The notes under the pieces were generated by a model. It made no database searches and was not told the origin of the DNA. It was given only the letters and a program-made list of their open reading frames with translations. From Clostridia bacterium (GTDB lineage: Bacteria > Bacillota_A > Clostridia > Christensenellales > CAG-138), in NCBI GenBank assembly GCA_017459315.1, contig JAFUDD010000177.1, forward strand, positions 1-6,616: 6,616 bases of DNA, in the 5' to 3' direction. How positions within the stretch are numbered: position 1 is the first letter of the stretch; each line of letters starts with the position of its first letter. The position numbers were made by a program, and so were the translations under genes. Below, piece after piece: positions 1 through 5,737 of the stretch.

Positions 1-660
1 AACACCGCGATCCAGGTCGCGTCGAACCCGAACCGCATTGCGATTGCCGTCAACAAGCAGAACTAAACGCACGACCTGATCGCCCGCACCGGGCTGTTCA
101 ACGTCTCCGTGCTGACCGAGGACGCCACGTTCGACATCTTCAAACGCTTCGGCTTTGCCTCCGGCCGCGACACCGATAAGTTCGCGGGCTTCTCTGCCGT
201 CAAGCGCACCGCAAACGGACTCTTGGCCGTCACCGAGAGCGTCAACGCCGTCTTTAGCGGTCACGTCGTCGAGACCGTCGATTGCGGATCGCATACGCTG
301 TTCGTCGCGGATATCACCGAGAGCGAAACGCTGTCCAAGGCGCCGTCCGTGACGTATGCCTACTACTTTGCGCACATCAAGCCGAAGCCCGCGCCCAAGA
401 CCGAACAAAAGACCAAGTGGGTCTGCAAGGTTTGCGGCTATGAGTATGAAGGCGAGGAAATGCCCGACGACTACACCTGCCCGCTGTGCAAGCATGGCAA
501 GGAGGACTTTGAAAAGATCACGGCCGAGCCGGTCAAAAAGACGACCAAGTGGGTCTGCAAGGTCTGCGGCTATGAGTATGAGGGCGAGGAGCTGCCCGAC
601 GATTACACCTGCCCGCTGTGTAAGCACGGTAAGGAGGACTTTGAAAAGGTCGAAGGCTAA
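1..660 (+). pseudogene. Flavin reductase / double rubredoxin fusion, 5' partial, interrupted by in-frame TAA
   Basis: The gene enters from the left edge, and frame 1 reads as the FMN-binding split-barrel domain of the flavin reductase family. Before the break it reads ASNPNRIAIAVNKQN. After it come THDLIARTGLFNVSVLTED and a FGFASGRDTDKF segment, which fit the same family without loss or frameshift. The codon between them, at 64-66, is TAA where the family normally has Tyr (a TAC/TAT to TAA change). From about position 405 two short rubredoxin modules follow, each with CxxCGY and CPLCKHGKEDF, giving eight cysteines for two iron sites. Such fusions (high-molecular-weight rubredoxin, Hrb-like) pass electrons from NAD(P)H to flavodiiron proteins in anaerobes. 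The frame stays open from 67 to 660, and a GTG at 109 is the first usable start. It encodes the conserved Val of the FNVSV segment and has no Shine-Dalgarno, so reinitiation there is unconvincing. The gene is either a recent nonsense mutant or a sequence error. Family assignment is firm; functional status is open. Confidence 0.8.
411..648 (+). repeat. Tandem duplication of the rubredoxin module (two 106-bp copies, 132-bp period)
   Basis: Positions 411-516 and 543-648 align without gaps and differ at 8 of 106 bases. Seven differences are silent (gtt/gtc, gaa/gag twice, gac/gat, tgc/tgt, cat/cac, ggc/ggt) and one is conservative (Met to Leu in EGEEM/EGEEL). The two copies are joined by a short linker (ITAEPVKKT). 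Each module keeps both CxxC pairs, with 14 residues between the pairs. That is the shortened form seen in rubrerythrin-type rubredoxin domains, not the full ~52-residue rubredoxin. Confidence 0.9.
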
Positions 661-672
661 AGGAAATCTTTT

Positions 673-702
673 GAGAGGATCGCAGATGCGATCCTCTTTT
701 CT
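673..702 (+). terminator. Rho-independent terminator of the flavin reductase/rubredoxin gene
   Basis: A 9-bp perfect stem, GAGGATCGC (675-683) and GCGATCCTC (688-696), closes an AGAT loop and is followed by TTTT. It begins 14 bases after the stop codon. The opposite strand lacks a useful T-run, so it acts on plus-strand transcripts only. Confidence 0.85.
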
Positions 703-731
703 ATGCCGCCGATGAAATTCATGTAAGTCCC

Positions 732-759
732 TTGCAATTCCTTTCTATTTCCTTATAAT
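732..759 (+). promoter_or_regulatory. Sigma-A-type promoter for the MATE gene
   Basis: The -35 is TTGCAA (732-737, 4/6 to consensus), the spacer is 16 bp, and the -10 is a perfect TATAAT (754-759). Transcription would start near 765-767, practically at the first candidate ATG of the gene. An AGGA at 760-763 lies only 3 bases before that ATG. Confidence 0.6.
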
Positions 760-766
760 AGGACAC

Positions 767-2248
767 ATGGAACAGATGCGCGAAAATAAAATGGGAACCG
801 AGCGGGAGGGCAAGCTCCTTCTGTCGATGGGCTGGCCGATCATCGTGTCGATGCTCGTGCAGGCTCTGTATAATATTGTGGACAGCATCTTCGTCTCGCG
901 CCTTTCGACGCTGGACGAGGGCGCGCTGCGCGGCATTTTGGGCGAGCTCTATACGCCCGGCGTGGAAACGACCATCGGGGATAAGGCACTGAACGCGCTG
1001 TCTACGGTCAACCCGCTGCAGATGCTGATGATCTCGGTCGCGGTCGGGACGGCGGTCGGCATGAATTCGCTGATCTCGCGCCGTCTCGGGGAGCGCCGCA
1101 CCGTTGATGCGAATCGCGCGGCGGGCAACGGCATGGTGCTGGCGGTGCTTTCCGCATTGGTGTTTACGGTGATCGGCCTCACGCTCTCACGGGCGTTTTT
1201 GCATTGGCAGGATACCGACCCCATCGTGCGGCTGTTCGGCACCGAGTATATGACGATCTGCCTGTCGCTGTGCGTCGGGCTGTTCCTGTCGTGCTGCATC
1301 GAGCGCATCATGACCGCGCAGGGGCGCACGCTCGTCGCCATGATGATGCAGCTGACCGGCGCGATCACGAATATCGTGCTCGACCGCGTGTTTGTGCTCG
1401 GCCTCGGCCCGATCCCCGCGATGGGCGTGACCGGCGCGGCCATCGCCACCGTGATCGGCCAGTTCGCGTCGATGACGCTCGCGCTCGTCATGCTCGTCCG
1501 TTCCAAGAGCGAGATTCGGCTGCACCTGCCGGACTTCCGGCTCTCGAAGCAGACGATCCGGGAAATCTACTCGGTCGGCGTGCCGTCGATTCTGATGCAG
1601 GCGGTCGGCACGGTCATGTATATCGGCATGAACGGCATCTTAAAGGCGCTCGGCGAATACCACGCCGCAACGCTCGATCCCGCGATCAACTATGTCGATG
1701 CGTATAAGAGCGCGTTCGGGACGTATTTCCGGCTCCAGTCGATCATCTTCATGCCGGTGTTCGGGCTGAACAACGCGGCGATGAGCATATTGGGCTACAA
1801 CTACGGCGCGCGGAACAGGAAGCGGTTCCTTCGCGCCTACGGGATGCTGACGCTGTTCTGCGCATCGTTCATGGTGCTCGGCACGGCGATCTTCGAGCTG
1901 TTCGCGCCGCAGCTGATGCTGCTGTTTGCGGTGTCGTCGTTCACCTACGGCGTCACGCTTGAGGCGATCCGCGTGATCGCGTGGGGCTTCGTGTGCGCGG
2001 CGATCTGCATTGCGATGAATACGGTCTACGGCGCGACCGATACGGGCTTATACGGCACAATCACCTCGCTTGCGCGGCAGCTGTTTGTGCTGCTCCCGGT
2101 CGCCGGGCTGATGGCGTATTTCACGCACTCCATCGAGGCCGTCTGGTGGGCATTCCCGATTGCGGAGTTTATGACGCTGCTGCTCTCGACGTTTTTGACA
2201 TGGAAGCTCTATAAAAAGAAAATTGAACCGCTCGGAAATCGAGAATAA
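767..2248 (+). CDS. MATE-family multidrug/ion-coupled efflux transporter
   Basis: This 493-residue integral membrane protein has the 12-helix pattern of MATE transporters, which export drugs or metabolites in exchange for Na+ or H+. Diagnostic segments are SMLVQALYNIVDSIFVSRL (28-46) in helix 1, ALSTVNPLQMLM (77-88), and in the second half FRLQSIIFMPVFGLNNAA (321-338) followed by GYNYGARN (343-350). The family usually has about 450 residues. The excess is mostly two inserts, around 47-72 and 294-312, each after the first helix of a half. Three in-frame ATGs compete: 767, 776 and 791. Relatives often begin M-x-ENKMG, which favours 776 or 767. The promoter -10 is so close that the mRNA would be nearly leaderless in either case. 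The gene is monocistronic, between terminators. Substrate cannot be told from sequence. An in-frame TAA ends it, so TAA is a normal stop in this genome. Confidence 0.93.
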   Translation: MEQMRENKMGTEREGKLLLSMGWPIIVSMLVQALYNIVDSIFVSRLSTLDEGALRGILGELYTPGVETTIGDKALNALSTVNPLQMLMISVAVGTAVGMNSLISRRLGERRTVDANRAAGNGMVLAVLSALVFTVIGLTLSRAFLHWQDTDPIVRLFGTEYMTICLSLCVGLFLSCCIERIMTAQGRTLVAMMMQLTGAITNIVLDRVFVLGLGPIPAMGVTGAAIATVIGQFASMTLALVMLVRSKSEIRLHLPDFRLSKQTIREIYSVGVPSILMQAVGTVMYIGMNGILKALGEYHAATLDPAINYVDAYKSAFGTYFRLQSIIFMPVFGLNNAAMSILGYNYGARNRKRFLRAYGMLTLFCASFMVLGTAIFELFAPQLMLLFAVSSFTYGVTLEAIRVIAWGFVCAAICIAMNTVYGATDTGLYGTITSLARQLFVLLPVAGLMAYFTHSIEAVWWAFPIAEFMTLLLSTFLTWKLYKKKIEPLGNRE

Positions 2249-2252
2249 ACAA

Positions 2253-2289
2253 AAGCTGTCAGGCGCAAGGCTTGGCAGCTTATTTTATA
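2253..2289. terminator. Bidirectional terminator between convergent MATE and metallophosphoesterase genes
   Basis: AAGCTGTCA (2253-2261) pairs with TGGCAGCTT (2273-2281) as a 9-bp stem containing one G-U. On the plus strand it is followed by TATTTTATA. On the minus strand it is followed by TTTGTTTATT. It serves both convergent genes, whose stop codons (2246-2248 and 2287-2285) lie on either side. The T-run overlaps the phosphoesterase stop codon. Confidence 0.75.
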
Positions 2290-2926
2290 GAGCTTTCCGC
2301 TTTTGGAAGAAAGAAAACCGTTTCTTTTCCGGCGCTTTCGGCTCGATCTCGATCACGTGCTTCTGCCATGCGTTGACGACCTGCGTATCGCCGTGGATGT
2401 GCAGCCGCTTCGCGCCGTAATTGAGGTGCGTATGGCCGTGCACCCAATAGGCGGGGCGCCAGCGATCCATCAGCGCGGTAAAGCACGCAAAGCCGCGGTG
2501 CGCGTAGTCGTCCAGATCGCCGCAGCCCTGCGGCGCGGCATGGGTCAGCACGATATCGACGCCGCCCGCGCGGTGCAGGGCGAACGACAGCCTGCGGATG
2601 CGCCGCGCCATCTGCTGCTCGGTATAGTGATGCGGCGCTTTTTTGTACTTGGCGCACCCGCCGAGGCCGAGAATGCGAATGCCGTTATAGGTGATCAGCT
2701 TGTCCTCGATGCAGTCGCAGCCCTCCGGCGGGAACGCCGCATAGCTGCCGTCGTGGTTGCCGTGGATATACAGCACCGGCACGCGCGCCATCGTGACGAG
2801 AAAGCTGAGGTATTCGGCGTCGAGATCGCCCGCGGACAGGATCAGATCGTATTCGTCGAGCCGTCCGGGCTTATAGTAATCCCAAAGATACGGGTCTTCT
2901 TTATCGGAAAGCACAAGGATTTTCAT
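2285..2926 (-). CDS. Calcineurin-like metallophosphoesterase
   Basis: A 213-residue soluble protein of the calcineurin-like phosphoesterase superfamily, which hydrolyses phosphomono- or diesters at a two-metal centre. The motifs occur in order: SDKED (7-11), GDLDAEYL (33-40), GNHD (56-59), THAAPQG (128-134) and GHTHLNY (164-170). The first motif is normally DxH. Here Glu10 stands in the His position, as I recall for some clostridial relatives. A basic tail (KKRFSFFQKRK) ends the protein. The start is the ATG at 2926-2924. It overlaps the TGA of the upstream gene as ATGA and has a GGAGGAG Shine-Dalgarno 8 bases away inside the last codons of that gene. The long upstream open frame in this phase is a shadow of the upstream gene. 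Coupled translation implies joint function with the BMP/ParB-like protein. The substrate is unknown. Confidence 0.9.
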   Translation of the reverse strand: MKILVLSDKEDPYLWDYYKPGRLDEYDLILSAGDLDAEYLSFLVTMARVPVLYIHGNHDGSYAAFPPEGCDCIEDKLITYNGIRILGLGGCAKYKKAPHHYTEQQMARRIRRLSFALHRAGGVDIVLTHAAPQGCGDLDDYAHRGFACFTALMDRWRPAYWVHGHTHLNYGAKRLHIHGDTQVVNAWQKHVIEIEPKAPEKKRFSFFQKRKAL

Positions 2927-4848
2927 GGATGCAGCTCCTCCGGCAGCCGGTCGCGGTAGATGCCCTCGAGCCGCACCAGCGCCTTCGCATAGGGAAGGAT
3001 CGTGTCGTAGGCCGGAATTTCGCCGTCCACATTGTCGCAAAGCCAGTCCATTTCCAAGAGCTCCTGCGGCGTGAACGGACGCGTGCCGTCCGAGCGCACC
3101 GTGCCGTCCTGCGAGACGATCTCGCGGAAAAACGGCAGCTGGCTTTCGCCCGCAAGCTCCTTTTGCAGCATCGAAACGAGCGTCTTGACGCCCTCCGGCA
3201 GCCCGTCCTGCAGCACGATATCGACGACCTTGCTCTGCATCCCCCACCAGTAGTTGACCGCGTGGGCGGCGTCCTTATACGCGTTGTCCTCCCAATGCCC
3301 GTTTAAGATGTCGGACAGCAGGCGGCGGTAGAACTCGCCCCAGTTCCAGTACGGCGCGGCAAGCGGACGGAACGTGCCGTCGGTGTTGACAAGGTTCAGT
3401 CCCCAAAGCTCCTGCTCGCGTCCCGGCATCGGCAGGTCGCGGTTCGAGATCAAGTCCACACCTTCCTGCAGCAGCGCCGAGATCGGCCCTTCCTCGCAGC
3501 ACGACCAATGCAGCCGCACGCGGGCGCGTGGGTTCGTCATTTTTGCGCCGAGCGCAAACGCGTTGATGCCCGCGATCACGCCGAAGATCGGGGAGGAGGC
3601 GATGTAACCGATGGCGTCGGTGCGCGTCAAAGCACCCGCGATCACGCCGGACAGGAACTTCGCTTCATAGATGCGGCTGTAATACGTGCGCACGCCGGGG
3701 TACGGCATGATGACCGAGCAGTTTAGGATCTTGATCTGCGGGTATGTGACGGCAGCCTTGCGGCAGGCCGTGATCAGCGACGGCGTCGTGGCAAAGATCA
3801 CCTGCGCGCCGTCCTCTGCGGCGGCCTTAAAGCAGGCGTCCGCGTCCTGCGCGTCCGAAACGATGTACGACGCGGTTTTGACGCGATCCGTGAGAGCGGT
3901 CTCGGCTTCGATGCGCCCGCGCTCGTGCGCCGCCGCCCAGTCGGACGTGTCGGGCGAAAGCGGGTGGATCCATGCGGCGGTCAGGCTGTCCGGCAGCAGT
4001 ACCGCGTCCACAAGGCGCGACAGCACGCTCTTGCCCTGCGGCGCGGCCTCGGTCGCAACGGTGACGGAGGCGGAGGCCTCGGCGACGGCGGCGGCAATCG
4101 CCGCCCGCATCGCATCGTCGGTCATGGTACGCGCATCGGCGGGCGAATAGACCGAGAGAAACTCCAAAAACACATCGGCTTCGGTCGTGTCCGCGGGCAG
4201 GGAACCGAGCAGCCCGCAAAAGCGCGTGTACAGGCTCTGCACGCTCTGCCGCTGCTCGCTCGTCCAGACGTGTTCCGGCGAAAAGCCGAGCAGCGCCTGC
4301 AGCTTTTCATACTGCCCCTCGCGCGTGCAGCGCACGGCGTAGAGGCGGCTTTTTGAGAAGAACGCCAAGAACGAATAGTATACACGGATGGCCTCGGTGT
4401 CCTCCCACGCGGGCAGGATGCGCAGCACGTTCGCCGCCACGGTCGGCGCGTCGAACGCCGACAGCACGCTGACGCGCTTGTTGCCCTCCAGCACGTAAAA
4501 ATCGCCGAGGTATTCATAGCAGCGAATCGGATCGCGGATGCCCGTGTCTCCGAGGTGGTCGCTGCACAGCGCGATCCACTTCATGCCAAATTCGGTGTCT
4601 TCCTCTAAAAGCGGGCCGAAGTCCGCCGAAAACGCCGTCTTGCGCCCCGCGCTGACCATGCCGACGATGCGCGCCGTCGGCACGTCGAATACGCCGAGCT
4701 CCACGCGCCCTGCGACCGATTTGCCCGCAAGGAGCTCGTCTAAAATCTTCGGATACGGGTCCGCGCCGCGCTTCACGTCGTTCTGATACCGCTTCAGCGC
4801 CTTTTTGTGCGCGAGCTTATAGGCGTTGTTGGCTTCCATGATGCTCAT
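2923..4848 (-). CDS. Cytoplasmic BMP-domain protein with ParB-like N-terminal domain
   Basis: A 641-residue protein with no signal peptide or lipobox, so cytoplasmic. Residues 1-40 are a charged helical lead. Residues 45-150 hold a ParB/sulfiredoxin-like domain with the VLEGNKRVSVL motif (119-129), preceded by GIRDPIRCYEYLGDFY. A low-complexity Ala-rich linker (245-270) leads into a BMP/PnrA/Med-type periplasmic-binding fold (about 288-580). Recognisable there are a VIFATTP strand (350-356), YYSRIYEAKFLSGVIAGAL (389-407) and GYIASSPIFGVIAGINAF (414-431). A conserved-looking tail (FTPQELLEMDWL) follows. BMP proteins usually are secreted nucleoside-binding lipoproteins, so an intracellular fusion suggests ligand sensing; its action is not established. 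The ATG at 4848 is preferred, with 4839 as alternative. The open frame extends to 4983, but the promoter at 4921-4949 lies inside that extension and excludes it. First gene of a two-gene operon with the metallophosphoesterase. Confidence 0.85.
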   Translation of the reverse strand: MSIMEANNAYKLAHKKALKRYQNDVKRGADPYPKILDELLAGKSVAGRVELGVFDVPTARIVGMVSAGRKTAFSADFGPLLEEDTEFGMKWIALCSDHLGDTGIRDPIRCYEYLGDFYVLEGNKRVSVLSAFDAPTVAANVLRILPAWEDTEAIRVYYSFLAFFSKSRLYAVRCTREGQYEKLQALLGFSPEHVWTSEQRQSVQSLYTRFCGLLGSLPADTTEADVFLEFLSVYSPADARTMTDDAMRAAIAAAVAEASASVTVATEAAPQGKSVLSRLVDAVLLPDSLTAAWIHPLSPDTSDWAAAHERGRIEAETALTDRVKTASYIVSDAQDADACFKAAAEDGAQVIFATTPSLITACRKAAVTYPQIKILNCSVIMPYPGVRTYYSRIYEAKFLSGVIAGALTRTDAIGYIASSPIFGVIAGINAFALGAKMTNPRARVRLHWSCCEEGPISALLQEGVDLISNRDLPMPGREQELWGLNLVNTDGTFRPLAAPYWNWGEFYRRLLSDILNGHWEDNAYKDAAHAVNYWWGMQSKVVDIVLQDGLPEGVKTLVSMLQKELAGESQLPFFREIVSQDGTVRSDGTRPFTPQELLEMDWLCDNVDGEIPAYDTILPYAKALVRLEGIYRDRLPEELHP

Positions 4849-4862
4849 AAAATGCCGGTTTT

Positions 4863-4906
4863 GCCCGGATATCGGGCTTCCTTTCCGCAGGGCGGCAAGC
4901 CGTCCC
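4863..4906 (-). promoter_or_regulatory. Structured 5' leader of the BMP/ParB-like gene
   Basis: The predicted leader (about 4914 to 4849) holds two small hairpins. One is GGGACGG/CCGCCC with a bulged A (4890-4906). The other is GCCCG/CGGGC with a 5-base loop (4863-4877). Between them lies the only Shine-Dalgarno-like stretch, AAGGAAG (4877-4883), 28 bases before the ATG at 4848. No Shine-Dalgarno lies at the normal distance from either ATG. Confidence 0.35.
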
Positions 4907-4920
4907 TTGAAATTTTCCGC

Positions 4921-4949
4921 ATTGTAACACCCCGCCGCGCGGCTGTCAA
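4921..4949 (-). promoter_or_regulatory. Strong sigma-A-type promoter of the BMP/ParB-metallophosphoesterase operon
   Basis: On the minus strand, TTGACA (4949-4944, perfect) is separated by exactly 17 bp from TACAAT (4926-4921, 5/6). Transcription should begin near 4914, giving a leader of about 66 bases to the ATG at 4848. Confidence 0.85.
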
Positions 4950-5009
4950 TAGTGCGGAGCAGAATATCACACAGACTTTGCAACCCGGCGCGAGAGGCTT
5001 TCGGAGAAC

Positions 5010-5038
5010 AAAAAAGATTCTCCGATGAAGGAGAATCT
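5010..5038 (-). terminator. Rho-independent terminator of xpt
   Basis: On the minus strand a perfect 9-bp stem AGATTCTCC/GGAGAATCT (5038-5030 with 5023-5015) and 6-base loop is followed by five more Ts and GTT. It lies 19 bases past the xpt stop, separating xpt from the operon promoter at 4949. Confidence 0.9.
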
Positions 5039-5057
5039 GAGTCGGTGCAAGCCGATA

Positions 5058-5627
5058 TTATGCGCGGAACGTGATGCCGTTCTCGTCCGCGGACTCGATG
5101 ATCGCAAGGGATTCAAGGTGGATGCCCTGCTCGCGCAGCTTCTTGCCGCCGGGCTGGAAACCCTTTTCGACCGCGACGCTGATACCGATCAGCTCCGCAT
5201 CCGCCTGTCGCACGATCTCGACAAGCCCGCGCAGCGCTTCGCCGTTGGCAAGGAAATCGTCCACGACAAGCACCTTGTCGTTCGGCCCGAGCCAGTCCTT
5301 GGCGACGATCAGCGTGACCGCCTTTTTATAGGTATAGGAGAAGATTTCGCTCTTGTAAAGCCCGCCCTCGATATTATCGGACTTCGCTTTCTTGGCAAAG
5401 ACCATCGGCACGCCGAATTCCTCGGCCACCGCTTCTCCGAATGCAATGCCGCTTGCCTCGCAGGTGAGAATCGCGGTCGGCTCCTGCGGGAACAGACGGC
5501 GCACCTCTTTAGCCAGCTCCTTCATCAAAAGCGGGTCTACCCGGTGGTTCAAAAATCCGTCCACCTTGATGATGCCGCCCGGCAGCACGCGCCCTTCCTT
5601 GCGAATCCGATCCTCCAAAAGCTTCAT
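5058..5627 (-). CDS. xpt: Xanthine phosphoribosyltransferase
   Basis: A 189-residue cytosolic enzyme that converts xanthine and PRPP to XMP and pyrophosphate in purine salvage. Length and sequence match the Firmicutes Xpt family (Bacillus subtilis Xpt is 194 residues). Visible are KVDGFLNHRVDPLLM (21-35) near the N-terminus, the ECEASGIAFGE-like region (CEASGIAFGE, 56-65), the PRPP-binding motif VLVVDDFLANGEA (119-131) and EKGFQPGG (154-161). The start ATG at 5627 is preceded by a run of seven G, ending 8 bases upstream, that serves as Shine-Dalgarno. It has its own promoter (5663-5691) and terminator and is transcribed alone, though read-through from the membrane-protein gene upstream is possible because no terminator separates them. 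The pbuX transporter gene that often accompanies xpt is absent here. The predicted leader is too short for a purine riboswitch. Confidence 0.96.
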   Translation of the reverse strand: MKLLEDRIRKEGRVLPGGIIKVDGFLNHRVDPLLMKELAKEVRRLFPQEPTAILTCEASGIAFGEAVAEEFGVPMVFAKKAKSDNIEGGLYKSEIFSYTYKKAVTLIVAKDWLGPNDKVLVVDDFLANGEALRGLVEIVRQADAELIGISVAVEKGFQPGGKKLREQGIHLESLAIIESADENGITFRA

Positions 5628-5640
5628 ACCATCGTCCCCC

Positions 5641-5671
5641 CCGTATCGAAATTCTTATGCCCATGATACGG
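5641..5671 (-). promoter_or_regulatory. Perfect 7-bp dyad overlapping the xpt -10 and Shine-Dalgarno region
   Basis: CCGTATC (5641-5647) and GATACGG (5665-5671) form an exact inverted repeat with a 17-base centre. One arm covers most of the -10 box and the other abuts the G-run used as Shine-Dalgarno. It could be an operator. Only one arm would be transcribed, so it is not an RNA hairpin of the mRNA. Confidence 0.4.
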
Positions 5672-5691
5672 TGAAAAACCGCCAAAATCAA
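5663..5691 (-). promoter_or_regulatory. Sigma-A-type promoter of xpt
   Basis: On the minus strand the -35 is TTGATT (5691-5686, 4/6), the spacer 17 bp and the -10 TATCAT (5668-5663, 5/6). Predicted start is near 5656, leaving a leader of about 28 bases. Confidence 0.65.
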
Positions 5692-5737
5692 CCCTTTTTC
5701 GACATTTTTACGGACAACTTACCCAAAGCAAAGCGGC

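Noticed and set aside
64..66. TAA recoded as tyrosine genome-wide
   Set aside because: TAA ends the MATE, xpt, phosphoesterase and rubredoxin frames normally, so reassignment is not supported.
2303..2959. Plus-strand open frame of 218 codons opposite the metallophosphoesterase
   Set aside because: It mirrors a gene with clear family motifs on the other strand. Long antisense frames are expected at this GC content, and its translation is Arg/Ala/Val-rich without any domain.
4849..4983. N-terminal extension of the BMP/ParB-like protein by 45 residues
   Set aside because: The near-consensus promoter (4921-4949) lies inside it, and the extra residues do not resemble the family start.
5001..5025. 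Second hairpin TCGGAGAA/TTCTCCGA overlapping the xpt terminator as an antiterminator
   Set aside because: On the minus strand its distal arm is transcribed only after the terminator T-run, so it cannot compete in time. Probably a by-product of the repeated GGAGAA.
5025..5666. Plus-strand open frame of 213 codons opposite xpt
   Set aside because: It lies wholly antisense to the well-supported xpt and runs through its terminator and Shine-Dalgarno. No family resemblance.
5628..5737. Guanine/xanthine riboswitch upstream of xpt
   Set aside because: The promoter leaves about 28 transcribed bases, and I see no purine-aptamer three-way junction pattern in the region.
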